Notes: a model not told the origin generated them from the letters alone. A DNA stretch of 64,000 bases from Helicobacter sp. 12S02634-8 (GCF_002272865.1 NZ_MLAP01000004.1:62001-126000); one strand, 5' to 3'; positions 27,693 to 36,774 are shown, numbered from the stretch's first letter. Made by a program: numbers and translations.

Positions 27693-28313
27693 CTAAACTG
27701 ACAAATTTTTAAGCCATCGCTCACATAAAGATGACCAATCCTCGCCATTTTGTGTATAGGGCAAAGATTTTGCGATACACAAAATCGCCTCTTTAGCTCG
27801 CTCAATCTCATCATTGATAATCAAATAATCAAACTCACTGATATGCTGCATTTCACGATAAGTGTGCATCAAGCGCAATTCTATAGTTTCTTGAGAATCA
27901 GTCTGTCTAAACTCAAGCCGCTCTTTTAAGACTTGCTGATTTTTGGTAGAAACAAACACAGAGCGGGCAAAAGGATAGTGCTTTTTAATGCCTTGGTGCC
28001 CTTGGACATCAACATCAAAGAGCACCAATTGATTGGACTCTAATGCCTCTTGGATAGGGGCTAGCGCAGTGCCATAATAATTCTTATGCACCTCTGCCCA
28101 CTCCAAAAATCGCCCCTCTTTGATGTCTTCTAAAAACTTCTCTTGGGATACAAAATAATAATGCTCACCATCAATCTCCCCATCTCTTGGGCTTCTTGTC
28201 GTTGTTGAGATCGAAAAGTAAGTATGGGGAATATTTTCTTGCAAATGCTTGCATAATGTGCTTTTTCCAGACCCACTAGGACCTGATAAAATCAACATAC
28301 CACCCTTTTGCAT
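27693..28313 (-). CDS. gmk: Guanylate kinase
   Basis: Phosphorylates GMP to GDP, 206 residues. The P-loop GPSGSGKST is at 11-19, and the GMP-binding segment SISTTTRSPRDGEIDGEHYYFVS (key S, R and Y residues, positions about 33-56) is followed by FLEWAEVHKNYYGT. All are standard for the family. Its ATG shares one base with the TAA stop of chePep (TAATG), so translation is coupled. The pair chePep-gmk matches the H. pylori order as I recall it. Confidence 0.97.
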   Translation of the reverse strand: MQKGGMLILSGPSGSGKSTLCKHLQENIPHTYFSISTTTRSPRDGEIDGEHYYFVSQEKFLEDIKEGRFLEWAEVHKNYYGTALAPIQEALESNQLVLFDVDVQGHQGIKKHYPFARSVFVSTKNQQVLKERLEFRQTDSQETIELRLMHTYREMQHISEFDYLIINDEIERAKEAILCIAKSLPYTQNGEDWSSLCERWLKNLSV

Positions 28314-29845
28314 TATTTTTTCTTATCAGGGAAACGGATATTGATTGTAAGCTCCATTCCATCAAGCAAGGATTGCAAGCTCTCCAAAGAATTATTTTGC
28401 AGCATATTTGCAATAGCATTACCCAAAGTAGCAGGGCTCTGCTGGGGTTTTTTCTTCTTAGGGGCACTAGACTTGCTAGCCTTACTGCCCTTACTAACCT
28501 TGCTAGCACTGAGGGTTTTAGAAGATTTTTTAGTGAGTTTTGAGAAAGAGGGAGCTTGAGGGGGTAGGTCTTGGGATATTTCTTGATATGATTCTTGCGT
28601 ATTTTGTGGGTCTTTTTGCTCCTCTATATCCCTTATAATACCCCTTGTATCGCCACTTTTTTGATTGGTAGAATTAATTCCATCGCTGAGTGCATTGATG
28701 ATGTCTTGTTCATCGATTGTGTCAATATCATCAAACTCTTGGCTATCAAATTCTTGAGTGTTCTCTGCTGCTTGCATATCTATATCCTTACTGCTCGTTT
28801 CATTGAGTATTTTTTTGACCTCATCAATTTGGTTTTTGTCTAGTATACCTGATATATCTGAATCCTGCTCTTTTGGGGCTAAGGATACTAGCTCTTCTTG
28901 GTCTTGTGGGGGCGTGGGGGCTTGTGTGGGAGCAAGGAGTGCGGGGCTTGGGGCAGTGGCTAGGAGTTGATCTTCCTCTTGAATATCTTGTGCTGCTTCA
29001 ATTTGGGCTGTTTCAATATCTTGAGTTGCTTGGGCTGCTTGAGTGTCTTTGACTTCTTCAGTGCCTTGCGTATCTTGCGGGGCTTCTAGCTCTTCAATCT
29101 CTTGATTTTGCTCTTGGCCTTGATTTTCTAGCTCTTGATCTTGATTTTCTTGCAATCCCTCTAGCTCTTGAGGTGGGGTGCTAAGCGAGTGATCTGGATT
29201 GTCTAAATGATCCAAATCAAAAGTGATGGCTTCTGTATCTTGAGCCTGCAGTCCAAAGGGATCATCAGCTGCTGCTTTTCCTGCTCCCTCTTGGGGCTTT
29301 TGCATATCTTCAAGAGAGCTTGGAGGGAGGGGGATTTGATCAGCATTATAATCAGAGAGATCTTCTATAGAAAAATCAGAAAGCTCTGAAAAATCCTGAG
29401 GTTGCGTATCCATACTCAAGCTCTCCAAACCCTCTAAATCAAAATCATCTAAATCCAAGCCCTCTAAATGCTCCCCTGTTTGAGGGGGCAGATTGGCTTT
29501 TGTGACCTCGCTTGCTGCAATGTCTGTAACGCCAAGTTCCCTGAGCTTGGGGTTAATAATATCCAAAATCTCTGTGGGCAAAAAAGGCTTTTTGATATAA
29601 AAATCAAAGCCTTGAATCTTTGGGCTTGTGTGCTTGTGTAAATAGGCTTTTGAGATGAAATGATGTGCCCAAAAAGAATCTGGCAATTCTGCATTGATAC
29701 CCTCATCGACAAACAAAAACATCTCTTCTTCTAAATGACTGGGCTCAAACCCCAAATCTATCAGAAGCTCAATGCCTAGCTTGTTAGCGACTGCTTCAAA
29801 AAGCTTAGTCACCATAGAATCATTATTGAGCAAAAGTATTTTCAA
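28313..29845 (-). CDS. chePep: ChePep-like polar chemotaxis protein, poly-acidic
   Basis: A 510-residue protein with an N-terminal receiver-like domain (about 1-115, with LLLNNDSMVTKL and the KP loop FYIKKPFLPTEIL). A very long acidic and glutamine-rich region (about 120-400, many QD, EE and TQ repeats) follows, then a short basic C-terminus. This layout, and the position before gmk, match H. pylori ChePep (HP0322), a pole-localised regulator of chemotaxis conserved in epsilonproteobacteria. The receiver appears degenerate: I see no clear acidic pocket triad, so phosphorylation is uncertain. Length differs among species because of the repeat-rich middle. Confidence 0.85.
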   Translation of the reverse strand: MKILLLNNDSMVTKLFEAVANKLGIELLIDLGFEPSHLEEEMFLFVDEGINAELPDSFWAHHFISKAYLHKHTSPKIQGFDFYIKKPFLPTEILDIINPKLRELGVTDIAASEVTKANLPPQTGEHLEGLDLDDFDLEGLESLSMDTQPQDFSELSDFSIEDLSDYNADQIPLPPSSLEDMQKPQEGAGKAAADDPFGLQAQDTEAITFDLDHLDNPDHSLSTPPQELEGLQENQDQELENQGQEQNQEIEELEAPQDTQGTEEVKDTQAAQATQDIETAQIEAAQDIQEEDQLLATAPSPALLAPTQAPTPPQDQEELVSLAPKEQDSDISGILDKNQIDEVKKILNETSSKDIDMQAAENTQEFDSQEFDDIDTIDEQDIINALSDGINSTNQKSGDTRGIIRDIEEQKDPQNTQESYQEISQDLPPQAPSFSKLTKKSSKTLSASKVSKGSKASKSSAPKKKKPQQSPATLGNAIANMLQNNSLESLQSLLDGMELTINIRFPDKKK

Positions 29846-29869
29846 TTCTCACTCCAATCATTATAAAAA

Positions 29870-29875
29870 ATGTTA
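29870..29875 (-). promoter_or_regulatory. -10 box of chePep-gmk
   Basis: TATAAT on the minus strand, 25 bp before the chePep ATG. A second TATAAT lies at 29878-29883, so either could be used. Confidence 0.5.
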
Positions 29876-29916
29876 AGATTATAGCAATTAATTGCCTGAT
29901 TTCAAATTAAGGGAAA

Positions 29917-30453
29917 ATGATGTCAATGCGACCTAATAAACTCTGGCTGATCGTGTTTTTAACTACTTGGCTTGCTGCAAGCCAAAGCATTTATTTCATG
30001 CCCTATGAACAAAAAGACGCCCTCAAAACACTCATCAATTCCATCAACACAGCTACAAAAAGTATCGATGTCGCTATCTATAGTTTCACAAATAGAGAAA
30101 TCGCTAAATCACTCAAAAATGCTGCCAAAAAGGGAGTAAAAATCAGGATTATCTATGATTATGAATCCAACAAAGACAATACCTACTCCACCATTGGTTA
30201 TTTGAGTAAATACAACCATATCCAAACTTGCTTACTCCAAGGTAAAAAGGCAAAAAATCGCAAATACAATGGCATCATGCACCAAAAACTAGCCATCATC
30301 GATAATCATACAATCTTTGTTGGCTCAGCAAATTGGAGCAAAAACGCCTTTGAAAACAACTATGAACTGCTTGTAAAAAGCAACGATGGGGCTATGATTA
30401 CAAAAGCCAATAGCTTTTTTAGCAAGATGTTTGCGCAATGCCAGCCTTATTGA
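29917..30453 (+). CDS. nuc: Secreted or membrane-bound phospholipase D-family nuclease
   Basis: A 178-residue single-HKD nuclease like plasmid Nuc endonucleases. The N-terminal hydrophobic segment (about 8-24) is a signal peptide or anchor. The catalytic motif HQKLAIIDNHTIFVGSANWS carries the H-x-K-x4-D residues, and the segment IDVAIYSFTNREIAKSL is typical of the PLD fold. Two such chains form one active site. The position next to chePep is remembered from H. pylori (HP0323), where a membrane-associated nuclease is annotated. A role in DNA uptake or nutrient scavenging is possible but not shown here. Convergent with yqeY with a 7-bp overlap. Confidence 0.9.
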   Translation: MMSMRPNKLWLIVFLTTWLAASQSIYFMPYEQKDALKTLINSINTATKSIDVAIYSFTNREIAKSLKNAAKKGVKIRIIYDYESNKDNTYSTIGYLSKYNHIQTCLLQGKKAKNRKYNGIMHQKLAIIDNHTIFVGSANWSKNAFENNYELLVKSNDGAMITKANSFFSKMFAQCQPY

Positions 30454-30893
30454 TTCAAAAGCTGCTTGACTTTCATAGCGATACGACGCCCATCAGCCAC
30501 TTCCCCTAGGTGCTTGAGTGCGCCCATTGCTCTACCCATATCTTGCGGTGTTTTTGCACCGATTTGAGTCAGTGTGTGCTTGATGGCATTTTCTAGCTCT
30601 GTATCTGTGAGCTGTTTGGGTAAATACCCCAAAATAATCTCCATTTCAGCACTTTCTTTTTCAAACAAATCAAGTCGATTAGCATTTTTATAAGCCATAG
30701 CAGCGTCCTCTCTTTGCTTATAAGCTGTTTTTAAAATAGCAATCACTCCACTATCATCAAGTGTCTTTCTGGTATCAACTTCAACTTGTTTGAGCGCACT
30801 ATTGAGCAAACGGATTGTATCGCGCTTGAAGCTATCGCCTTGTTTCATGGCGTCTTTAAGGTCTTGGGCCATTTTTTCTTTGATTGCAGACAT
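30447..30893 (-). CDS. GatB/YqeY domain protein
   Basis: A 148-residue YqeY-type protein resembling the C-terminal tail domain of GatB. It has an N-terminal four-helix part (LKDAMKQGDSFKRDTIRLLNSALKQ) and a C-terminal part with EMEIILGYLPKQLTDTEL and the glycine-rich DMGRAMGALKHLGEVADGRRI. This family is thought to bind tRNA, but the role is not firmly known. It has a TATAAT at 30923-30928 on its strand, which overlaps the spacer used by the opposite flgH promoter. Convergent with nuc. Confidence 0.85.
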   Translation of the reverse strand: MSAIKEKMAQDLKDAMKQGDSFKRDTIRLLNSALKQVEVDTRKTLDDSGVIAILKTAYKQREDAAMAYKNANRLDLFEKESAEMEIILGYLPKQLTDTELENAIKHTLTQIGAKTPQDMGRAMGALKHLGEVADGRRIAMKVKQLLNQ

Positions 30894-30902
30894 TGGTATC
30901 CT

Positions 30903-30920
30903 TTGGAATAAACTTTGCTT
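30903..30920 (+). promoter_or_regulatory. Sigma-54 promoter of flgH
   Basis: TTGGAATAAACTTTGCTT matches the epsilonproteobacterial RpoN consensus TTGGAACRNNNNTTGCTT at all specified positions except one (C to T), with exact GG-N10-GC spacing. The predicted transcription start is near 30931, 40 bp before the flgH ATG. flgH encodes a hook-basal-body part, the expected class for sigma-54 control. Confidence 0.75.
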
Positions 30921-30970
30921 TTATTATAGCAGATAGCAATGCTTGATGTGAAAGTATTTAAGGATAAGAA

Positions 30971-31669
30971 ATGCGAGTTTTTTTGATGGTCGTGTTTGTG
31001 CTCGGGGCACTCCAAGCCTATGAGCCCCAGATTGATTTGTTCCCGCCTAAATATGTTGAAGAAATGCCTGCTAAAGAGTTTGTCCCTGAATTTAGCAAGC
31101 CCGGTAGTCTTTTTGGGCAAGGGGAGCGGCCTTTGTTTGCAGATCGGAGAGCGATGAAGCCTGATGACCTCATCACGATCATCATCTCTGAAAATTCTAG
31201 TGCCAACTACAGCACATCTAAGTCTTATAACACAGCCTCAGGGGGCAACTCCACCCCTCCAAGACTCGACTACAATGGCGATAATGAAGAAAAAAAGCAA
31301 TCTGCACAATTCTTAAACGATAGGACAAACTACAGCCTCACCCAGCCCAATCACAATAGCAATTTCAAAGGAGGGGGCACGCAAAACAAAAACGAAAACC
31401 TCACACTCAATATCACTGCAAGAATCATCAAAGTGATGGAAAATGGGAATTATTTTATCTATGGCAACAAAGAAGTTTTAGTCGATGGAGAAAAGCAAGT
31501 CCTTAGAATCAGTGGGGTCATACGCCCTTATGACATCAGCAGAAACAATACGATTGAATCCAAATTTATCTCGGATGCCAAGATAGAATATACCAATATC
31601 GGTGCACTCAGCAATACCAATAAGAAAAAATTCGCCACAGACGCGCTTGAAACCCAATGGCCTTATTGA
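30971..31669 (+). CDS. flgH: Flagellar basal body L-ring protein
   Basis: FlgH forms the outer-membrane L-ring around the flagellar rod. The 232-residue protein has a signal peptide (MRVFLMVVFVLGALQA) and the conserved core LFGQGERPLFADRRAMKPDDLITIIISE. Ser/Thr/Asn-rich beta regions and the ending SNTNKKKFATDALETQWPY follow. Unlike enterobacterial FlgH there is no lipobox cysteine, which also fits the H. pylori protein as I recall it. It is preceded by a strong sigma-54 promoter and followed 20 bp later by pseF, linking L-ring and flagellin-sugar genes in one transcript. Confidence 0.95.
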   Translation: MRVFLMVVFVLGALQAYEPQIDLFPPKYVEEMPAKEFVPEFSKPGSLFGQGERPLFADRRAMKPDDLITIIISENSSANYSTSKSYNTASGGNSTPPRLDYNGDNEEKKQSAQFLNDRTNYSLTQPNHNSNFKGGGTQNKNENLTLNITARIIKVMENGNYFIYGNKEVLVDGEKQVLRISGVIRPYDISRNNTIESKFISDAKIEYTNIGALSNTNKKKFATDALETQWPY

Positions 31670-31689
31670 TATGTGAGTTTGCTAGAGCC

Positions 31690-32397
31690 ATGAAAAAAGT
31701 CGCCATTATCCCTGCAAGAGGTGGAAGCAAACGCATTCCCAAGAAAAATATTCGCCCCTTTTGTGGTCTGCCTATCATTGCTTATTCGATCCAAAATGCC
31801 CTAAAAAGTGGAGTATTTGATAGTGTTATTGTCAGCACTGATGATGAAGAAATCGCGCAAATCGCGCAAAGCTATCAAGCCACAATCCCTTTCATGCGCC
31901 CCAAAGAGCTAGCATCTGATACCACTCCTACAATCCCTGTAATCGCGCACGCTGCCCAAGCACTCCATCTATCGAGCACCGATCTTGTCTGCTGTCTTTA
32001 CCCCACAGCCCCGCTATTGCTGCCAGAGCATATTATCAAGGGACTCCAAAAGCTGATGGCAAATCCCCAAAAACTTTATGCATTTTCGTGCGTTCGCTTT
32101 GATTCTAACCCTTATCGGGGATTTTTGATTGAAGATGAAACAATCTCAATGCTATTTCCAGAGCACTCCTTGAGCCGCTCACAAGATCTCAAAGAAGTCT
32201 ATCACGACGCAGGGGCGTTTTATTGGGGGAGGGTGCACGCTTTTTGTGGGGGCAAAAACATCTTTGCAGACCACTCTTTAGGGATCAGTCTGCCTAGAAT
32301 ATTTGTCCAAGATATTGATACACTCGATGATTGGGAGCTTGCTGAGCTCAAATACCGATTCAAGCACCCCACACCTCCCCAACCTCTATGCCCATAA
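31690..32397 (+). CDS. pseF: CMP-pseudaminic acid synthetase
   Basis: Activates pseudaminic acid with CTP before flagellin glycosylation, 235 residues. The nucleotidyltransferase opening KVAIIPARGGSKRIPKKNIR is typical of the NeuA/PseF family, followed by STDDEEIAQIAQ, CLYPTAPLL and HDAGAFYWGR. I start at ATG 31690, since an ATG 33 bp earlier adds residues that do not fit the family. Discrimination from CMP-sialic acid synthetase rests on context: pseG, pseH and pseI follow with overlaps, as in the H. pylori flgH-pseF-pseH region. It overlaps pseG by 10 bp. Confidence 0.9.
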   Translation: MKKVAIIPARGGSKRIPKKNIRPFCGLPIIAYSIQNALKSGVFDSVIVSTDDEEIAQIAQSYQATIPFMRPKELASDTTPTIPVIAHAAQALHLSSTDLVCCLYPTAPLLLPEHIIKGLQKLMANPQKLYAFSCVRFDSNPYRGFLIEDETISMLFPEHSLSRSQDLKEVYHDAGAFYWGRVHAFCGGKNIFADHSLGISLPRIFVQDIDTLDDWELAELKYRFKHPTPPQPLCP

Positions 32398-33308
32398 AGA
32401 TATTTTGCGAAGCGAGCAAACATCAAGGATTGGGGCATTTAATGCGGTGCTATCGCCTAAAAAATCTGCTAAAAACCCTAGGCTATCAAGCTACCATCTA
32501 TCAACGCGGCGCACAAGCTTTCCCCCTCTCAGACTGCCATCACGATTGGCTAGTGACCCTGCCAAATGGCCTTACCTCTGAAGATATTGTCTTTATCGAT
32601 AGCTATGAGGCAAATCATGCATTTTATACAGATGTCAGCAAGCAAGCAGGCCAACTCTTTGTCTTTGATGATTACCATCGTATCCCCTACCCCCCTAATG
32701 CTATCATTATCAATGGTGCATTGGGAGCTAAAAGTCTGTATAAAGCGACACAAAACTGCCTAGCAGGGATAGAATACTCCCTCATCGATCGCATATTTTT
32801 AAATACCAAAAAACCTAAAAAATATCTCCGAGATCTTTTTATAGCCTTTGGTGGCACAGATCCTTTGGGCTATACACAAAAAGTCGCTAAAATCCTCCAA
32901 AACAGCCCCTATCATCTCCATATCATCACGCCCACGCCCTTTGAAATCCCCCATAATGCACCCATCACGCTCTACTCCAATCTTTGCGCTGCACAAATGG
33001 CTGCTTTAATGCATCGCTGCGATGGGGCAATATCTGCAGGGGGAGGCACGCTCATTGAACTGGCTATGGCGCAAGTCCCCACGCTCATCATACCCACAGC
33101 TTCAAATCAAACATTTCAGGCCAAAAACTGGGAAAATACAGGTGCAATGCAAATCAGCAATCTGCACGCACTCCCCCAAGATCTCAAAGCATTAGAGTCC
33201 GTAGATAAACGAGCTATAATGATTGCGCAATATCAAAATATCCCCTTTGGCACACTCCTTGCAAGCCAACTCCAAGCAATCCTCACAAAACCAAGGAGCA
33301 AGAGATGA
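32388..33308 (+). CDS. pseG: UDP-2,4-diacetamido-2,4,6-trideoxy-beta-L-altropyranose hydrolase
   Basis: Removes UDP from the pseudaminic acid precursor (fourth step of the pathway). The 306-residue GT-B-like protein shows the family opening KIFCEASKHQGLGHLMRCYRL with the catalytic-type His in GLGH, LFVFDDYHR, and the C-terminal nucleotide site GGGTLIELAMAQVPTLIIP. It overlaps pseF by 10 bp and pseH by 4 bp. The four genes are clearly one operon. Confidence 0.9.
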   Translation: MPIKIFCEASKHQGLGHLMRCYRLKNLLKTLGYQATIYQRGAQAFPLSDCHHDWLVTLPNGLTSEDIVFIDSYEANHAFYTDVSKQAGQLFVFDDYHRIPYPPNAIIINGALGAKSLYKATQNCLAGIEYSLIDRIFLNTKKPKKYLRDLFIAFGGTDPLGYTQKVAKILQNSPYHLHIITPTPFEIPHNAPITLYSNLCAAQMAALMHRCDGAISAGGGTLIELAMAQVPTLIIPTASNQTFQAKNWENTGAMQISNLHALPQDLKALESVDKRAIMIAQYQNIPFGTLLASQLQAILTKPRSKR

Positions 33309-33817
33309 ATTTCACTATCGGCGATATATTGGCCTTAAATTTCACGCATTTGAGCGATATGCAATCCCTGGAAGTCTTGAGTTTTAGAAACAATCCCCAA
33401 ACCTCACGATGGATGTATGCACAAACGATATTTTTAGACACCCATCTCCAATTCATCACCGAGCTCAAATCCAATCCCAACAGCCACTACTGGCTATTCA
33501 AAAAAGGACAGATTTCACTGGGCGTAGGCTCACTCACAAGAATCAACAAAACCCATCGCCACGGCTATTTAGGGCTATACAAAAACCCCGATCTCCAAAA
33601 TGTAGGCAAAGAAATCTTAGCAAGCCTTGAATATATCGCCTTCAAAGAATTTGCCTTGCATACTCTGCATTTAGAAGTGATGGCAAGCAACCAAAAAGCT
33701 ATCAATTTTTATCAAAAGCACCAATACCACCTAGAGGGGCGATTGATAGAATTTATCTATCACAACCATACCTATGAAGACGCACTGATATACACCAAAA
33801 GGAATCCATATGCCTAG
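33305..33817 (+). CDS. pseH: UDP-4-amino-4,6-dideoxy-beta-L-AltNAc N-acetyltransferase
   Basis: GNAT-fold acetyltransferase for the third step of pseudaminic acid synthesis, 170 residues. The GNAT core is seen in SLGVGSLTRINKTHRHGYLGLY, VGKEILASLEYIAFKEF and LHLEVMASNQKAINFYQKHQYHLEGRL, the last two blocks matching motif A and motif B positions. It overlaps pseG (4 bp) and pseI (8 bp). Substrate assignment rests on the pse gene context and on resemblance to H. pylori FlmH/PseH. Confidence 0.88.
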   Translation: MNFTIGDILALNFTHLSDMQSLEVLSFRNNPQTSRWMYAQTIFLDTHLQFITELKSNPNSHYWLFKKGQISLGVGSLTRINKTHRHGYLGLYKNPDLQNVGKEILASLEYIAFKEFALHTLHLEVMASNQKAINFYQKHQYHLEGRLIEFIYHNHTYEDALIYTKRNPYA

Positions 33818-34823
33818 ACCCATGATTATAGCCGAGCTGAGTGCTAACCACAACCAAAGCCTAGATATCGCCAAACAATCCATTTTAGCGGTCAAAAAAT
33901 GCGGTGGGGATGCTATCAAACTCCAGACTTATACCCCTGATTGCTTGACTTTAGATGTGCAAAACCCTTATTTTCAGATCCACTCAGGCACACTTTGGGA
34001 CGGCAAAACTCTCTATGAGCTCTATGAAGAAGCTTACACCCCTTGGGAGTGGCACGTAGAGCTTTTTGAGCTTGCAAGAAGCGTTGGACTCAAGATATTC
34101 AGCTCGCCTTTTAGTTTGGAAGCCCTTGAACTTTTAGAATCGCTCCAATGCCCTATGTATAAAGTAGCAAGCTTTGAAATCACAGATACAGACCTCATCT
34201 ACCATATCGCTAAAACCCATAAACCCATCATCATCTCAACAGGCATTGCCACAGAAGAAGAGATACTCCAAGCGCTCCAAGCCTGCAAAGAAGCAAACAA
34301 CCACGATATCACTCTACTCAAATGCACCAGCGCCTACCCCGCCCCACTCCAAGAAGCAAACTTGCTGTCTATGCCTGAATTGGGTAAAACATATGGTGTC
34401 AAATATGGGCTATCTGACCACACACAAGGCCCTTTATCAGCGATTATTGCTACAAGCCTTGGGGCAGTGATGATAGAAAAACATTTTATTTTAGACCGAG
34501 CTTTGGGCGGCCCTGATAGTGCTTTTAGTATGGACGCGCAAGAGTTTGAAGCGATGGTTACACAAATCAACCTCACCACACTCGCACTCGGAACGCCACA
34601 CCCAAAGCCCCAAACAGATAAAATCAAACAACAACGCAAATTTGCCCGCAGTCTTTTTGTGTCTGAAGATATCAAAAAAGGGCAAAAACTAGATACTAGC
34701 AATATCCGATCTGTCCGACCATCAGATGGCTTGCCCCCTAAATATCTCAAAGAGATCATAGGGAAAAGGGCAAGCAAAGATCTCTACAGAGGCAAACCGC
34801 TAGAATTTGGAGATTTTGTTTGA
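33810..34823 (+). CDS. pseI: Pseudaminic acid synthase
   Basis: NeuB-family aldolase-like enzyme that condenses the six-carbon precursor with phosphoenolpyruvate to give pseudaminic acid, 337 residues. Visible signatures are the opening IIAELSANHNQSLDIAKQ, AIKLQTYTPDCLTLD, YKVASFEITD, KCTSAYPAP, LSDHTQG and EKHFILDRALGGPDSAFS, plus a C-terminal antifreeze-like SAF domain (about 280-337). Its last 40 bp overlap, on the other strand, the end of fur. The NeuB homologue for sialic acid is a near relative; operon context favours pseudaminic acid. Confidence 0.92.
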   Translation: MPRPMIIAELSANHNQSLDIAKQSILAVKKCGGDAIKLQTYTPDCLTLDVQNPYFQIHSGTLWDGKTLYELYEEAYTPWEWHVELFELARSVGLKIFSSPFSLEALELLESLQCPMYKVASFEITDTDLIYHIAKTHKPIIISTGIATEEEILQALQACKEANNHDITLLKCTSAYPAPLQEANLLSMPELGKTYGVKYGLSDHTQGPLSAIIATSLGAVMIEKHFILDRALGGPDSAFSMDAQEFEAMVTQINLTTLALGTPHPKPQTDKIKQQRKFARSLFVSEDIKKGQKLDTSNIRSVRPSDGLPPKYLKEIIGKRASKDLYRGKPLEFGDFV

Positions 34824-35269
34824 TTTTTTTGGCATTTTTGGCAGATGACAAATAGCTTCATATTGTGGCTGATGAGCTTGGAGTGGTATTTTTGAGCGAC
34901 TTTGATTTGTCTTTCTTCGATTTCAGGATCGACAAACTCGATAATCTCCCCACAATGCAAGCAAATGATGTGGTCGTGGTGCTCTTTGGCTGCAATCTCA
35001 TATCTCCTGCCACTTTTATCTGCCTCCAATGCGGTGATAAAATTTTCTTTTTCTAAAAAGCTCAATATCCGATAAACTGAAGAAATGCTTGTTGTGCGAT
35101 CTTTGACTTTCACTTCTGAAGCGATTTCTTCAGGGCTTAAATGTGTCCCGCTTTTATAGAGGACTGAGAGAATCTCTTCTCTTTGTTTGGAGTTTTTCAA
35201 GCCACTTTTTCTAATCGAAGCCCGCAATCTCTCTAATATAGACTCTAATGTTTCTAACCTATTTTGCAT
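34784..35269 (-). CDS. fur: Ferric uptake regulator Fur
   Basis: Iron-responsive repressor, 161 residues, close to H. pylori Fur from memory (ESILERLR, GLKNSKQREEILSVLY, TSISSVYRIL, SGRRYEIA). The winged-helix DNA-binding domain is at about 20-95. Metal sites include EHHDHIICLHCG (His-rich plus a C-x-x-C) and the second pair CQKCQ near 147-151. The last residues, KSPNSSGLPL, go beyond the usual end and are encoded in the 40-bp overlap with pseI. The ATG has AGGGGG upstream and a TAGAAT box lies at 35308-35313. It could control the PepSY-type and TonB-receptor genes, both behind Fur-box-like sequences. Confidence 0.96.
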   Translation of the reverse strand: MQNRLETLESILERLRASIRKSGLKNSKQREEILSVLYKSGTHLSPEEIASEVKVKDRTTSISSVYRILSFLEKENFITALEADKSGRRYEIAAKEHHDHIICLHCGEIIEFVDPEIEERQIKVAQKYHSKLISHNMKLFVICQKCQKNQTKSPNSSGLPL

Positions 35270-35404
35270 ATCAACCCCCTATTTTTTCAGAATTTCAACA
35301 AAACTATATTCTATACTAAATTAATACCTTTTAGGTTTATATAAGTATTTTGTAAAATAAAACCAACCTTGCACTATTTTAATAAATTATTGGGCAAAAA
35401 TCAA

Positions 35405-35410
35405 TATAAT
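35405..35410 (+). promoter_or_regulatory. -10 box of tlpD
   Basis: TATAAT in the fur-tlpD divergent spacer, 43 bp before the chosen tlpD start. Sigma-80 type; no GG-N10-GC sigma-54 site was seen here. Confidence 0.55.
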
Positions 35411-35453
35411 ACAACGATTATCAAATCTAACAAAAGCAGTGAGGTGGAATCAA

Positions 35454-36767
35454 ATGTTTGGAAGCACGAAAAATTTTCAATTACAACTGGCTCAAAAAGA
35501 TGCTGAAATCATACAACTCAAAAATAAATTAGAATTCTATAAAATGCTATCAGAATTTTCTCTCACAGAAGCCCTCATCGGTATCAAAAATGGGAAAATT
35601 GTTTTTAAAAATGAAAACGCCCTTAAAATCCCCCAACTCGATGAAATCATCACTTGTTTGAGTGAAGACACGAGCCATATCTCTACTAAAAATAAATTTT
35701 TCAAAACCAAAAGTCGCACGATTGGGGACACTATCTATTATGCGCTTTTAGAAGTTGAACCTGTATTTGAGAAAAATAACGGGCTTGACTTGTTCCAGAC
35801 TTATCACACAAGTATCAAAGAAGGTATTTTAGAAGCCCAAAATTCATTTCAAAGCATACTTGCTGAAAGCAAGAGTATCCTAGAAAAGGCTGTTTTTGCT
35901 GAGAAAAATGGTATCCAAGGGCTAGACAATAGTATCAAAGCCTCTGCAAATATCAACAATCTCTATGAAAAAATGCAAAACGCCATTATGCTAGTCAATT
36001 CGCTCACCCAACGCAGCAATGAAATCACCAATGTGATCTCCTTGATTGATGATATCGCTGAACAAACCAATCTCTTAGCACTCAATGCAGCCATTGAAGC
36101 AGCAAGAGCAGGGGAGCACGGCAGGGGCTTTGCAGTCGTGGCTGATGAAGTGCGTAAGCTCGCTGAAAAAACCCAAAAAGCCACTAAAGAAATCGCTATT
36201 GTTGTCAAATCCATGCAGCAAGAAGCAAGCGATATCCAAACAAGCACCGATGAAACCAACCATATCACCGAAGAAGTCAAGGAAAATATCAGCGAAATCA
36301 GACAAATTGTCAGCACACTCAAAGAAGGTGCGCAACTAGCAAAATATGCCATCTATAACTCCAACAATCGCATATTCTGTGCCCTAGCTAAGCTCGATCA
36401 CACCGTCTATAAAAACAATCTGTATGCCCTGCTCTTTAAAATCTCTGATTCCTTCAACCAAGTCCAACACCAAAACTGCCGCTTAGGCAAATGGTATTTT
36501 GAGGGCGATGGGAAGCAATATTTTTCTTCAACACAAGGCTATAAAAATCTCGATAGTTTCCACGCTGCTGTGCATACAGAAGCCAATGCATTGGCAAAAA
36601 CGCTCCTAGATAGCCCGACTTTCCCAACCAAAACCTTCATCGATCAAAAAATCTCTTCCATGGAAGACAATAGCCGCAGTGTGATGAAAAGTATCGATGA
36701 AATGCAACGCGAAAAACAAGAAGAAATTGGCAAAATTATCCAAGCTAACTCCACAGAGAAAAAATAA
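35454..36767 (+). CDS. tlpD: Cytoplasmic chemoreceptor with zinc-binding CZB domain (TlpD type)
   Basis: A 437-residue soluble methyl-accepting protein with no transmembrane helix. The hairpin tip contains [24 protein letters not shown] and [10 protein letters not shown], the universal MCP signalling motif. The C-terminus is a CZB zinc domain with conserved His/Cys in [11 protein letters not shown] and [10 protein letters not shown]. TlpD-like receptors sense oxidative or metabolic stress. The start is placed at ATG 35454, with GAGGTGGA five bases upstream, rather than at the GTG 15 bp earlier. tlpD-kbl-pbp1A is the order I recall from H. pylori. Confidence 0.93.
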   Translation: MFGSTKNFQLQLAQKDAEIIQLKNKLEFYKMLSEFSLTEALIGIKNGKIVFKNENALKIPQLDEIITCLSEDTSHISTKNKFFKTKSRTIGDTIYYALLEVEPVFEKNNGLDLFQTYHTSIKEGILEAQNSFQSILAESKSILEKAVFAEKNGIQGLDNSIKASANINNLYEKMQNAIMLVNSLTQRSNEITNVISLIDDIAEQTNLLALNAAIEAARAGEHGRGFAVVADEVRKLAEKTQKATKEIAIVVKSMQQEASDIQTSTDETNHITEEVKENISEIRQIVSTLKEGAQLAKYAIYNSNNRIFCALAKLDHTVYKNNLYALLFKISDSFNQVQHQNCRLGKWYFEGDGKQYFSSTQGYKNLDSFHAAVHTEANALAKTLLDSPTFPTKTFIDQKISSMEDNSRSVMKSIDEMQREKQEEIGKIIQANSTEKK

Positions 36768-36774
36768 CTTTGCA

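Noticed and set aside
33810-34823. Sialic acid synthase NeuB
   Set aside because: Motifs are shared, but overlap with pseF, pseG and pseH and the presence of pseC make pseudaminic acid the better assignment.
35270-35453. Sigma-54 promoter for tlpD
   Set aside because: No GG-N10-GC pair in the spacer; a TATAAT at 35405 fits ordinary control.
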